Part shown: piece after piece, positions 25,854 to 35,490 of the stretch
Layout: the number at the start of each line of letters is the position of its first letter
How positions within the stretch are numbered: position 1 is the first letter of the stretch
DNA from: Novosphingobium sp049354825
GTDB lineage: Bacteria > Pseudomonadota > Alphaproteobacteria > Sphingomonadales > Sphingomonadaceae
Length of the DNA stretch: 64,000 bases
Reading direction: 5' to 3'
Assembly: GCF_049354825.1 (NCBI RefSeq)
Contig: NZ_CP186480.1
Span: 868,001-932,000 of the forward strand
Translations under genes and position numbers: made by a program
Notes under the pieces: model-generated
What the model saw: the letters and a program-made list of their open reading frames with translations, nothing else
Told to the model about the DNA's origin: nothing
Database searches by the model: none

Positions 25854-25948
25854 GTTTTCCGCCATGCCGCTGCCGCACACGCGGGCGCGCGACACTCCAA
25901 TACATTTCGCGACGTGACAGCGAAGGCGCGGCGGCGCAGCTTGCCGGC

Positions 25949-27331
25949 ATGAGCGAAACCAGCATCGCCCTTAACCGCTTCGGCCTTGGCGCCCGGATCG
26001 GGGACAGCCCGCCCGCCGATCCGCGCCGCTGGCTGAAGGACCAACTGACCGCCTTCGACCCCGTCCCGGCGCCGATTGCCGCGCAGGCGAAGTCGCCCGC
26101 GCTCGTCGCCATGCTCGACGAAATCCGCCAGGCCCGCGCGCTCGTCCGCGCGGCCAAGCAGAGCGGGCAGGCGGCGGCACCAGCGGGCGGGCAATACACC
26201 GGCCTGCGCGATGCCTACGTCGGCGCGGTCGGCGCCCGGACCGAAAGCGCGCTGGCCACGCCAACCCCGTTTGCCGAGCGGCTGGTGCATTTCTGGGCCA
26301 ACCACTTTGCAGTCTCGGTCGACAAAATGACCACGGTCGGGCTGGCCGGCGCATTCGAATTCGAAGCGATCCGGCCGCACGTGATGGGCCGGTTCGCCGA
26401 CCTCCTTGGCGCGGTCGAGCGTCATCCGGCGATGCTGCTCTATCTCGACCAGGCGCAGTCGGTCGGCCCCGGCAGCCCGCTGGGGCTGCGCGCCGCCGCC
26501 AACGGGCGCAAGCGCGGTCTGAACGAGAACCTCGCGCGCGAAATCATGGAGCTGCACACGCTGGGCGTGCGCACCGGCTATTCGCAGGCGGACGTGACCG
26601 AATTTGCCCGCGCGTTGACCGGCTGGACGGTCGCGGGGCTTGGCCGCCTGCCCGGCGCCGGCCGCAATGCCGGCTCCTTCGCGTTCGTGCCGGCGCTGCA
26701 CGAGCCGGGCGTCCGAACGATCGTGGGCAAGACGTTCGGCCAAAGCGGCGAGGCACAGGGCCAGGCCGTGCTGGCGATGCTGGCCGCCCACCCATCGACG
26801 GCGCGGCATATCGCCACCAAGCTGGCCCGCCATTTCGTTGCCGACGATCCGCCGCCGGCCCTGGTCGGCAGGCTCGAGCAGGCGTTCCTCGGCTCGAACG
26901 GCGACTTGCCGACGGTTTACCGCGCGCTGGTCGACGCTCCTGAGGCGTGGTCGGTGGAGAGCGGAAAGTTTCGCACGCCCTGGGAGTGGGGCATCGCGGC
27001 GCTGCGCGCGACCGCCTCACAAGACATCGTGCCGCAGGCGGCCACAGCGCTGTTCACGCAGCTTGGCCAGCCGGTGTGGCGCCCCGGGTCGCCCGCGGGG
27101 TGGGACGATATCGCTCCGAGCTGGGCCGGTCCCGACGCGCTGTTGCGCCGGGTCGAACTGTCCGAACGGCTGGCGGCGCGGCTTACCGCCCCGGTGGACG
27201 CGCGCTCGCTGGCGCAGACGCTGTTTCCAGGCTCGGTCGGCACCGCCACGCGCGAAGCGGTTTCGCGCGCCGAAAGCCCCGCGCAGGGACTGGCCCTGCT
27301 GCTCGCCTCGCCCGAAATGATGCGGAGATGA
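25949..27331 (+). CDS. DUF1800 family protein
   Basis: A 460-residue protein. The N-terminal NRFGLGAR motif (about 7-14), FAERLVHFWANHFAVSVDK (about 108-126), NENLAREIMELHTLGV and DVTEFARALTGWTV are DUF1800 signatures. The family is always found with DUF1501, as here, where DUF1501 starts 4 bases downstream. The function is unknown; the pair is often exported and has been linked to envelope or polymer processes only by association. No clear signal peptide is visible on this partner. Confidence 0.9.
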   Translation: MSETSIALNRFGLGARIGDSPPADPRRWLKDQLTAFDPVPAPIAAQAKSPALVAMLDEIRQARALVRAAKQSGQAAAPAGGQYTGLRDAYVGAVGARTESALATPTPFAERLVHFWANHFAVSVDKMTTVGLAGAFEFEAIRPHVMGRFADLLGAVERHPAMLLYLDQAQSVGPGSPLGLRAAANGRKRGLNENLAREIMELHTLGVRTGYSQADVTEFARALTGWTVAGLGRLPGAGRNAGSFAFVPALHEPGVRTIVGKTFGQSGEAQGQAVLAMLAAHPSTARHIATKLARHFVADDPPPALVGRLEQAFLGSNGDLPTVYRALVDAPEAWSVESGKFRTPWEWGIAALRATASQDIVPQAATALFTQLGQPVWRPGSPAGWDDIAPSWAGPDALLRRVELSERLAARLTAPVDARSLAQTLFPGSVGTATREAVSRAESPAQGLALLLASPEMMRR

Positions 27332-27335
27332 CACC

Positions 27336-28490
27336 GTGACCATCGCACTCGACCGCAGATCGCTGGTTCTGGGCGGCGCCGCGCTGGGCGCGCTTGCCTT
27401 TGCGCCCTCGATCGCGCTTGCCGCCGCAGCGACCGAGCGGCGGCTGGTCTTTGTGATTCAGCGCGGCGCGGCCGACGGGCTGGCGACGCTCGCCCCCGTC
27501 GGCGATCCCGGCTTTTCGGCGCTGCGCGGCGCGTGGGCGGGCGATTACGCGGACGGGGCGAAGCTCGACGGCACTTTCACGCTTCACCCCGCCCTCGCCG
27601 GTCTGGGCAGGCTCTATGGCGACAAGCAGGCGCTGTTCGCGCACGCGGTCGCCTCGCCGTACCGCGACCGTTCGCACTTTGATGGCCAGAACGTCCTCGA
27701 AACCGGCGGAACGCTGCCTTACGACCTCAAGTCGGGCTGGCTGAACCGGCTGCTGACGCTGCTTCCTGCGGCCGAGGCACGCGCGCTCGCCTTCGCCAGC
27801 ACGGTGCCGGCGGCGCTGCGCGGACCGGTCCAGGTCGCCAGCTACGCGCCCAGCGCGCTGCCGCAATCGAACGAAGACCTGCTGCGCCGGGTTACCGCAT
27901 TGTACCAGGACGACGCGCTGCTCCACCCGCTGTGGACCGAGGCTATGCAGACCCGCGCGATGGCCGGCGATCTTGCCGCCGACAATGGCCGCGGTGCCGC
28001 CGCCACGGGCAAGCTGCTGGCCTCGCTGATGGCGGGCGCCGATGGTGCGCGGATCGCCACGGTGGAGACGACCGGGTGGGATACCCATGCCGGCCAGCAA
28101 GGCCGCCTGCGTGCGCAGCTTACCGGGCTCGACGCGCTGGTCGGCGCGCTCAAGGACGGACTTGGGCCGGCTTGGCGCGATACATTGGTGATCGTCGCCA
28201 CCGAGTTCGGACGCACTGCCGCAATCAACGGTACCGGCGGCACTGACCACGGCACCGCGTCGCTGGCGATGCTGCTTGGCGGCGCGGTCCAAGGCGGGCG
28301 CATCGTTTCCGACTGGCCGACGCTGGCACCAGCCGCACTTTACGAAGGCCGCGACCTCAAGCCGACGACGTCGCTGGATGCCCTGCTGGCCGGCGCGGTG
28401 GCCGGGCATTTCGGCATCGACCCGGCGCGAACGCAGTCGACGCTCTTCCCGGGCAGCGCCGGTCGCCCGGTTGAAGGACTCGTTGCCTAG
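27336..28490 (+). CDS. DUF1501 family protein with Tat signal
   Basis: A 384-residue protein from the GTG at 27336. The N terminus has a twin-arginine motif (LDRRSLVLGGAALGALAF) followed by a cleavable Ala-rich region. The body has the DUF1501 fold related to sulfatases and alkaline phosphatases: RGAADGL near the start, SHFDGQNVLETGG, TTGWDTHAGQ (about 245-254) and VIVATEFGRTAAINGTGGTDHG, whose Asp/His residues resemble metal ligands. The substrate is unknown. It is translated with DUF1800 and ends 4 bases inside the convergent peptidase gene. Confidence 0.9.
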   Translation: MTIALDRRSLVLGGAALGALAFAPSIALAAAATERRLVFVIQRGAADGLATLAPVGDPGFSALRGAWAGDYADGAKLDGTFTLHPALAGLGRLYGDKQALFAHAVASPYRDRSHFDGQNVLETGGTLPYDLKSGWLNRLLTLLPAAEARALAFASTVPAALRGPVQVASYAPSALPQSNEDLLRRVTALYQDDALLHPLWTEAMQTRAMAGDLAADNGRGAAATGKLLASLMAGADGARIATVETTGWDTHAGQQGRLRAQLTGLDALVGALKDGLGPAWRDTLVIVATEFGRTAAINGTGGTDHGTASLAMLLGGAVQGGRIVSDWPTLAPAALYEGRDLKPTTSLDALLAGAVAGHFGIDPARTQSTLFPGSAGRPVEGLVA

Positions 28491-29821
28491 CCGACCGGCT
28501 TCAGATCGCTCTCCGCGTTGCCGACGATGCCGAGCACGATCGCCCAGGCGTCGACGTTCTGCTGAAGCTGCACCGGGTCGACCTTGTCGAGCGTATCGTC
28601 AGGCGTGTGGTGATAATCGAAATAGCGCGTACCGTCCTGGTTGAGATCGATCACTGCCAGCTTCTGCGCTTCGATAATCGCCCCGACGTCCTCACCGCCG
28701 TTGGCCTTGGCATCGCCGCGCACGATCCCAAGCGGGTTAAGCGCCGCGGCGATCCGCGCTGCCAGTGCCTCGTCGGCCAGGTTCAGCTTGACGCGCCAGA
28801 CGCGGTCGGCACCGAAATCGCTTTCCATCGCCAGAGCATGGGGCTCGTTTGCGTGGGCCTTGGCGTAAGCGATGCCGCCCCACCCGCCGAGTTCTTCACT
28901 ACCGGCCCACAGCACGCGGATCGTGCGCTGGGTCCCGGCGGCGTGCGCCTTCAGCGCGGCCGCGGTGACGATGGCGCAGCCGGCGCCGTCGTCGATCGCG
29001 CCGGTGCCGAGGTCCCACGAATCAAGGTGGCAGGCGACAATGATCGGCGCCAGCGCGGGGTTGCTGCCGACCAGATCGCCGACGACGTTGCCCGACGGCA
29101 TGCCGTCCTGTGGATGGCTGGTCAGCGTCAGCGCCACGCGCATCGACCTGCCCGCGGCGGCGGTGCGCGCGATCAGGTCGGCATCGGGATTGGAGACTGC
29201 GCCGGCGGGGATCGGCTTGACCCCGTCGGGAAAGCTCGAGACGCCGGTGTGGGGGTTGCGGTGGTTGTCGGTCCCGGCCGAGCGGATGATGATGGCGATC
29301 GCGCCTTTGGTCGCGGCGATGCCCGGTCCCTGGCGGCGGACGTTGCCGAACGGACCATAGCCCGAGCCGTCCTGGTTGGCGCGCATGGCGTGGTCGACGA
29401 AGGCGATGCGCCCCGCCAGCGATCCGGCCGGAGCGGCCTTGAGCGCGTCGAGCGTCGGGAAATAGGCCACCTCGCCCTCAATCCCCTTGGCCGGGGTCGC
29501 CGGTGAGTAGCCAAGCGCGGTGATCGCCAGCGGCTGGACGGCCGGCGCCAGCAGGCGGGCGCGATCCTCACCGCGCACGAAGCCGCGGATCGTGAATGGC
29601 TCCTCTCGCACGTTCTGGAACCCCAGCGCCTTCAGCCGCGCGGCGGCCCAGGCGCGCGCCGCGGCTTCGCGCTCCGACCCGTCGAGGCGCGGGCCGACCT
29701 CGGTCGTCAGGTCGGCGACGATGTCCCACGCGGTGCCGCTGCCCTGCGGGGGCGAGGCGGCGGCGGGAATGGCAAGAACGACGGCGGCGGCCAGCATCGG
29801 CCCGGTGATCAGCGCTTTCAT
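28487..29821 (-). CDS. Exported M28-family zinc peptidase
   Basis: A 444-residue protein with signal peptide MKALITGPMLAAAVVLAIPAAA. A PA-like inserted domain (about 130-230) is followed by the M28 catalytic domain: HLDSWD with the zinc His and Asp, IDDGAG, SEELGGWG with the catalytic Glu pair, ESDFGADR, and a late YHHTPDD zinc His. This is the plasma glutamate carboxypeptidase/aminopeptidase type that removes residues from peptides outside the cytoplasm. The frame continues far upstream on the same strand, antisense to ettA, but the signal peptide fixes the ATG at 29821. Confidence 0.92.
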   Translation of the reverse strand: MKALITGPMLAAAVVLAIPAAASPPQGSGTAWDIVADLTTEVGPRLDGSEREAAARAWAAARLKALGFQNVREEPFTIRGFVRGEDRARLLAPAVQPLAITALGYSPATPAKGIEGEVAYFPTLDALKAAPAGSLAGRIAFVDHAMRANQDGSGYGPFGNVRRQGPGIAATKGAIAIIIRSAGTDNHRNPHTGVSSFPDGVKPIPAGAVSNPDADLIARTAAAGRSMRVALTLTSHPQDGMPSGNVVGDLVGSNPALAPIIVACHLDSWDLGTGAIDDGAGCAIVTAAALKAHAAGTQRTIRVLWAGSEELGGWGGIAYAKAHANEPHALAMESDFGADRVWRVKLNLADEALAARIAAALNPLGIVRGDAKANGGEDVGAIIEAQKLAVIDLNQDGTRYFDYHHTPDDTLDKVDPVQLQQNVDAWAIVLGIVGNAESDLKPVG

Positions 29822-29971
29822 GCCCGCAGCGATAGCAGGCGGCCGCGCGCGTGCAACGCCCCGGATGGCCGGAATGCGCACCCACCTTCCCCGCCGCTTG
29901 CCCCGCCGCGCCCGCGCCCCTAAATGGCGCGCCAGATCAAGCCATCCCGCTTTCCCAAGGACGCTCATCCA

Positions 29972-31645
<1,674 letters not shown>

Positions 31646-31727
31646 GCATTGATCGTTAGCGGACGGTCCACAAACGACCCCATTGCGGCATCGGCGCTTG
31701 TTCCAAGCCAACGGGTAAGGAGACGAA

Positions 31728-31988
31728 ATGGCAGCCCTATTGAACACTTTAGGCTTGCTGGCTTTGCTAGCGGCAGGGCTCGCATGCACTATGGTCGGCG
31801 TGCAGTCCGTTCGCAACATCGCACAAGGGAAGGCGCACTCACTCAGCCGAATGTCATCGCGGGTCTACAGCCGGGCGGAGGAACCCCGCGATTTTTGGAT
31901 GACGGTCGCCGCGGGACTCATCTGGTTGTTTGTTGGGCTCTTCTTACTGGCTATAATCATTGGTGGCGCGGTAGCATACTTTAGCTGA
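31728..31988 (+). CDS. Small two-helix membrane protein, unknown
   Basis: An 86-residue protein with hydrophobic helices at about 3-26 and 59-84, separated by a basic loop (RNIAQGKAHSLSRMSSRVYSRAEEPRD). A perfect AAGGAG lies 6 bases before the ATG. The surrounding stretch (about 31.65-32.0 kb) is visibly richer in A/T than its neighbours, hinting at a later acquisition or at relaxed selection. No family is recognised. It lies between ettA and the convergent HxlR gene. Confidence 0.6.
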   Translation: MAALLNTLGLLALLAAGLACTMVGVQSVRNIAQGKAHSLSRMSSRVYSRAEEPRDFWMTVAAGLIWLFVGLFLLAIIIGGAVAYFS

Positions 31989-32021
31989 CATCATTGTCTG
32001 CTTTCCACTCAATGAAGACCT

Positions 32022-32408
32022 TCAGGCGGCCTTCGACAGCTCCCCGTCATAAGCCGCTCGGTTCGCATGAATCTGCGGCAAGTGCTCAAAGCTCCAGGCC
32101 GCCAGCGCCATCACCGGCACCGCCAGCGATCGTCCCAGGTCCGTCAGCGCGTATTCGACCTGCGGCGGCACGGTCGGGTGGACGGTCCGCGAGACCATCC
32201 CGTCGCGCTCCAAGGCCTTTAGCGTGCGGGTCAGCATCTGCTGGCTGATGCCGCCGATGTCGCGCTTCATCGCGTTGAAGCGGCGGGGGCCTTCTTCGAG
32301 CTGCTTGACGACGAGGACGGTCCACTTGTCACCCACGCGGCCGAGCAGTTCGCTGACCGCGCGGCAGCTTGGGTCGGAGTGCGGATTAGTGGCCGGAAGG
32401 GTGGTCAT
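32022..32408 (-). CDS. HxlR-family transcriptional regulator
   Basis: A 128-residue MarR-like winged helix protein of the HxlR type: CRAVSELLGRVGDKWTVLVVKQLEEGPRRFNAMKRDIGGISQQMLTRTL covers the DNA-binding core, with the conserved Cys16 near the N terminus; in HxlR/YodB relatives such a Cys senses quinones or electrophiles. It is divergent from the azoreductase gene, the same pairing as Bacillus YodB-AzoR1, so control of azoR is likely. Four TGGTC-type half sites lie in the 95-bp region between them. Confidence 0.92.
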   Translation of the reverse strand: MTTLPATNPHSDPSCRAVSELLGRVGDKWTVLVVKQLEEGPRRFNAMKRDIGGISQQMLTRTLKALERDGMVSRTVHPTVPPQVEYALTDLGRSLAVPVMALAAWSFEHLPQIHANRAAYDGELSKAA

Positions 32409-32413
32409 ACGGA

Positions 32414-32492
32414 TGGTACCTGGTCCCAGAAAAATGCGTTCTTGCCCGCAATAGATGGTCCCTTATCTGGCCTTGGTCAAGATTACTGACCA
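32414..32492. promoter_or_regulatory. Cluster of TGGTC half sites between hxlR and azoR
   Basis: The divergent region holds TGGTAC (32414-32419), TGGTCC (32421-32426), TGGTCC (32456-32461), and a perfect inverted pair TGGTCA (32474-32479) and TGACCA (32487-32492) with a 7-base spacer. The last pair ends against the azoR ribosome-binding site, so a bound regulator would block azoR translation initiation region or elongation. The repeats are seen directly; assignment to the HxlR protein is inference. Confidence 0.5.
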
Positions 32493-32503
32493 GGAGCCAT
32501 TTC

Positions 32504-33082
32504 ATGACCATCCTCCACATCGATTCCAGCATCACCGGCGAAAACTCGGTCAGCCGCGAGCTGTCGGCCGCAATCGTCAAGGAGCTGCTCGCCGCCGATC
32601 CGGGTGCGCGTGTCGTCACGCGCGACCTGGTTGCCCAGCCGCTCGACCACCTGACCCTGGCAGGCTTCGGCAGCGACGAATCGCGCGCCGTGCTGGAGGA
32701 ATTCAAGGCCGCCGATACCATCGTGATCGGCGCGGGGTTCTACAATTTCTCGATCCCGAGCCAGCTCAAGGCCTGGTTCGACCGCATCCTCGTCGCGGGC
32801 GAGACCTTCCGCTATACCGAGAACGGTCCCGAAGGGCTGGCCGGCGACAAGACGGTGATCGTGGCGCTGGCGCGCGGCGGCTTCTACGGCGAGGAATCGC
32901 CGATGCGATCGATCGAGCACGCCGAAAGCTACATGGCCGCGGCGCTGGGCTTCATCGGGATCAAGAACCCGCGCTTCGTCATCGCCGAAGGCATCGCGAT
33001 CGGGCCTGAACAGCGCGCCTCCTCGCTCGCCCAGGCGCACCGCCAGGTACCCGAGGCGGCGGCCCGCGCGCTGGCCGCCTGA
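32504..33082 (+). CDS. azoR: FMN-dependent NADH-azoreductase
   Basis: A 192-residue flavodoxin-fold quinone/azo reductase. N-terminal HIDSSITGENSVSREL binds the FMN phosphate, FYNFSIPSQLKAWFDRIL (about 81-98) forms the second FMN loop, and ALARGGFYG the third. The enzyme reduces quinones and azo compounds by two electrons from NADH, protecting against thiol stress. The ATG at 32504 has AGGAG at good spacing. It is divergently paired with the HxlR regulator. Confidence 0.95.
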   Translation: MTILHIDSSITGENSVSRELSAAIVKELLAADPGARVVTRDLVAQPLDHLTLAGFGSDESRAVLEEFKAADTIVIGAGFYNFSIPSQLKAWFDRILVAGETFRYTENGPEGLAGDKTVIVALARGGFYGEESPMRSIEHAESYMAAALGFIGIKNPRFVIAEGIAIGPEQRASSLAQAHRQVPEAAARALAA

Positions 33083-33179
33083 CGCCGCCAGCGTTCACCT
33101 TCGCGACAGTGATCGGCGCATAGCCTTGTTTTCGATGGCGACCGCGAATTGTTCGGGGACCCACTTGGAGACGACGGCT

Positions 33180-34088
33180 ATGGCCGATTTCACGAAAAAG
33201 TCCTGGCGCCGCGGCTTGCTGATCGGGGCCGCGATTGCGGCGCTCGGCACCGCCGCGACCGCCCAGGCCCAGGATGCCGACCGCGGCCACCGCGGCGGCT
33301 GGGGCGAACGCGCCGACGGTGGCCGGGGCGACCGGCAGCCGCAGGGCGAGCGCCAGCCGGCGCAGATCCAGCAGCAGGTGCAGGTCCGCCAGCAGGCCCA
33401 GCAGGCGCCCGACAGCGGCTGGCGCCAGCGCGCGCCCGACGCCCAGCGTTCGGAACGTCGCGGCGACGGTGGCTCCTACGGACGCCAGTGGGGCAGCGGC
33501 GGGCGGGTCGAGCGCCCGGCCCAGGCCGCCGAGGCGGGCGCGCCGGCGGTGCCGCAGCGCGGTTCGCAGGACGGCTGGCGCCAACGGCGCGACAGCCAGT
33601 CCGGCCAGTGGGGCGGCCGCAATCCGTCCTACCGCGATCCGCGGCGCGACGCCCAGGCCGCGCAGCAGTCAGGAAGCTGGGGCGGCCGCAACCCCTCGTA
33701 CCGCGATCCGCAGCGCGATCCGCGCGGTTCGCAGACCTGGGGCAACAGTCACGACTGGCGCCGCGACGACGCGGGCCGCCAGTGGAGCCGCGACTGGCGG
33801 CAGGACCGGCGCTACGATTACAATAGCTATCGCTCGGCCCACCGCGACACGTACCGGATGGCGCCGTACTACGCGCCGTACCGCAACTATTCGTACCGGC
33901 GCCTGTCGATCGGTTCGTTGCTGGAGAACCTGTTCTTCGGTCAGCGCTACTGGATCAACGATCCGTGGCAGTATCGACTGCCGGAGGTCTACGGGCCCTA
34001 CCGCTGGGTACGCTATTACGACGACGCGGTGCTCGTCGATATCTATTCGGGCGAAGTCGTGGACACGATCTACAACTTCTTCTGGTAA
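33180..34088 (+). CDS. RcnB-like secreted protein with Gln/Arg-rich linker
   Basis: A 302-residue protein with signal peptide (SWRRGLLIGAAIAALGTAATAQA), a long Gln/Arg/Gly/Asp-rich region (about 35-225) and a folded C-terminal segment about 245-302 (YWINDPWQYRLPEVYGPYRWVRYYDDAVLVDI), typical of the RcnB family ending in YDDAVLVDIYSGEVVDTIYNFF. RcnB in E. coli is a small periplasmic protein tied to nickel/cobalt balance; here the disordered part dominates. Two copies of WGGRNPSYRDP lie 23 residues apart from a 69-bp duplication. I chose the ATG at 33180, preceded by GGAG. Metal function is inference. Confidence 0.75.
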   Translation: MADFTKKSWRRGLLIGAAIAALGTAATAQAQDADRGHRGGWGERADGGRGDRQPQGERQPAQIQQQVQVRQQAQQAPDSGWRQRAPDAQRSERRGDGGSYGRQWGSGGRVERPAQAAEAGAPAVPQRGSQDGWRQRRDSQSGQWGGRNPSYRDPRRDAQAAQQSGSWGGRNPSYRDPQRDPRGSQTWGNSHDWRRDDAGRQWSRDWRQDRRYDYNSYRSAHRDTYRMAPYYAPYRNYSYRRLSIGSLLENLFFGQRYWINDPWQYRLPEVYGPYRWVRYYDDAVLVDIYSGEVVDTIYNFFW

Positions 34089-34120
34089 GCTTCGTGCCGG
34101 GATGAGTGGCCCGGCCGGTG

Positions 34121-34149
34121 CGGGCCCCGCAGCGATGCGGGGCCCGTTT
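34121..34149 (+). terminator. Intrinsic terminator of the RcnB-like gene
   Basis: A perfect 10-bp GC stem, CGGGCCCCGC (34121-34130) and GCGGGGCCCG (34137-34146), with a 6-base loop AGCGAT and a short TTT tail. It lies 33 bases past the stop of the RcnB-like gene and just before the stop of the convergent cytochrome gene; the T tail is on the plus strand. Confidence 0.75.
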
Positions 34150-34154
34150 GCCTG

Positions 34155-34718
34155 TCAGTGCGGGATCATCCGCCACAGCTCTCCGTCGCGATCGATGAAA
34201 TGGTGCTTGAGCGCGCCGGCGACGTGCAGCGCCAGCAGGCCTAGCAGCACGAATGCCAGGGTGCCGTGAATGGCGCCGAAATTCTCGCCCCGCGCATGAT
34301 CGGGCACGGCAAACGGGAATGCCGGCAGGTTGACGATGCCAAACCACGACACCGGCATTCCGCCGCCGCCGGCCGAATAGGCCAGCAGCCCCAGGATCGG
34401 CAGGGCGAACATCATCGCGTAGAGCGCCCAGTGAGTGACATGGGCCAGCGTGCTTTCCCACGGCTTCACGTCGGGCTCGAACGGCGGAGGCCGGTGCGTG
34501 AGGCGCCAGATCAACCGGAGCAGCGACAGGATGAGCACGGTGTAGCCGACCGCGAAATGGATCCCCATCATCTCCATTCGCGTCGCCTTGGGCTGGCCTT
34601 CGGACAGCCACGCCAGCGCGAAGTTGAGGACGATCAGCGCCGCGATGGTCCAGTGGAAGAACATGGCGCCGTGCGTGTAACGCTGCGGTACCGGGGCGGC
34701 GACGGGCTGGTCGTTCAT
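34155..34718 (-). CDS. Cytochrome b561
   Basis: A 187-residue four-helix membrane cytochrome. Helix 1 (about 17-37) starts FFHWTIAALIVLNFALAW with the first haem His, helix 2 (about 52-72) has GIHFAVGYTVLILSLLRLIWRL, helix 3 about 88-110 HVTHWALYAMMFALPILG, helix 4 about 148-170 IHGTLAFVLLGLLALHVAGALKHH. The His ligands for two b haems are therefore present. It transfers electrons between quinol and periplasmic acceptors. The ATG at 34718 is chosen; it lies 91 bases from the divergent hydroxylase. Confidence 0.94.
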   Translation of the reverse strand: MNDQPVAAPVPQRYTHGAMFFHWTIAALIVLNFALAWLSEGQPKATRMEMMGIHFAVGYTVLILSLLRLIWRLTHRPPPFEPDVKPWESTLAHVTHWALYAMMFALPILGLLAYSAGGGGMPVSWFGIVNLPAFPFAVPDHARGENFGAIHGTLAFVLLGLLALHVAGALKHHFIDRDGELWRMIPH

Positions 34719-34809
34719 GGGATCATGGTGCTGCGCGCGTCGAATTCTGGCAAGCCGCAATTGCAGTGCGCTTGCACGCCCGTTGCAGCCCCGTCTAAAC
34801 CGCTGCGAC

Positions 34810-35490
34810 ATGACCGAATCCGCCGTCCGCAGTTACCCCAATCCCGATCGCGCCGCCCTGATCCGCGCCGGCAACCACGTCCGCAAGAAGCTGGACGGCA
34901 GGTCCGGAGTCGAACGCGTTGTGAGCGACAAGGTGGAGATGTTCACGGTCGCGGGGTTTCTCTCGGTCGAGGAATGCGGCGCCCTGTGCCGTATGATCGA
35001 TCGCACCGCGCGCCCGTCGACCGTCTACGACCACGGCTATCCGGCCGACTATCGCACCAGCTGGTCGGGCGACATCGATGGTGCCGATCCCGTGGTGCAG
35101 GCGGTGGTCAAGCGGATCGACGCGCTGCTGGGTATTCCCGGCGCTTATGGCGAACCCGTCCAGGGTCAGCGCTACCTTGCCGGGCAGCAATACAAGCAGC
35201 ACAACGACTGGTTCTACACGCTGGCTCCGTACTGGAAGGCTGAGGCCAAGCGCGGCGGCCAGCGCTGCTTTACCGCGATGGCTTATCTCAACGCGGTCGA
35301 GGAAGGCGGCAGTACCGACTTCACCCGCGCCGGGTTCAGCGTGCCGCCGCAGGCGGGATCGCTGCTGATCTGGAACAATGCGACGACCGACGGTTTTCCG
35401 AACGAAGACGCGATGCACGCCGGAACGCCGGTTATCAAAGGGGCGAAATACGTGATCACCAAATGGTACCGGACCCGCAAGTGGGGTTGA
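34810..35490 (+). CDS. 2OG-Fe(II) prolyl 4-hydroxylase family oxygenase
   Basis: A 226-residue dioxygenase of the prolyl 4-hydroxylase alpha-subunit type. The iron ligands are H131 and D133 in HNDWF and H203 in MHAGTPV, and K213 binds 2-oxoglutarate. The strands around AMAYLNAVEEGGSTDF and GSLLIWNN complete the jelly roll. No signal peptide, so it acts in the cytoplasm. The target residue and protein are unknown; bacterial homologues hydroxylate prolyl or other residues on translation-related proteins. The 3' end overlaps the downstream DUF885 gene by up to 28 bases. Confidence 0.9.
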   Translation: MTESAVRSYPNPDRAALIRAGNHVRKKLDGRSGVERVVSDKVEMFTVAGFLSVEECGALCRMIDRTARPSTVYDHGYPADYRTSWSGDIDGADPVVQAVVKRIDALLGIPGAYGEPVQGQRYLAGQQYKQHNDWFYTLAPYWKAEAKRGGQRCFTAMAYLNAVEEGGSTDFTRAGFSVPPQAGSLLIWNNATTDGFPNEDAMHAGTPVIKGAKYVITKWYRTRKWG

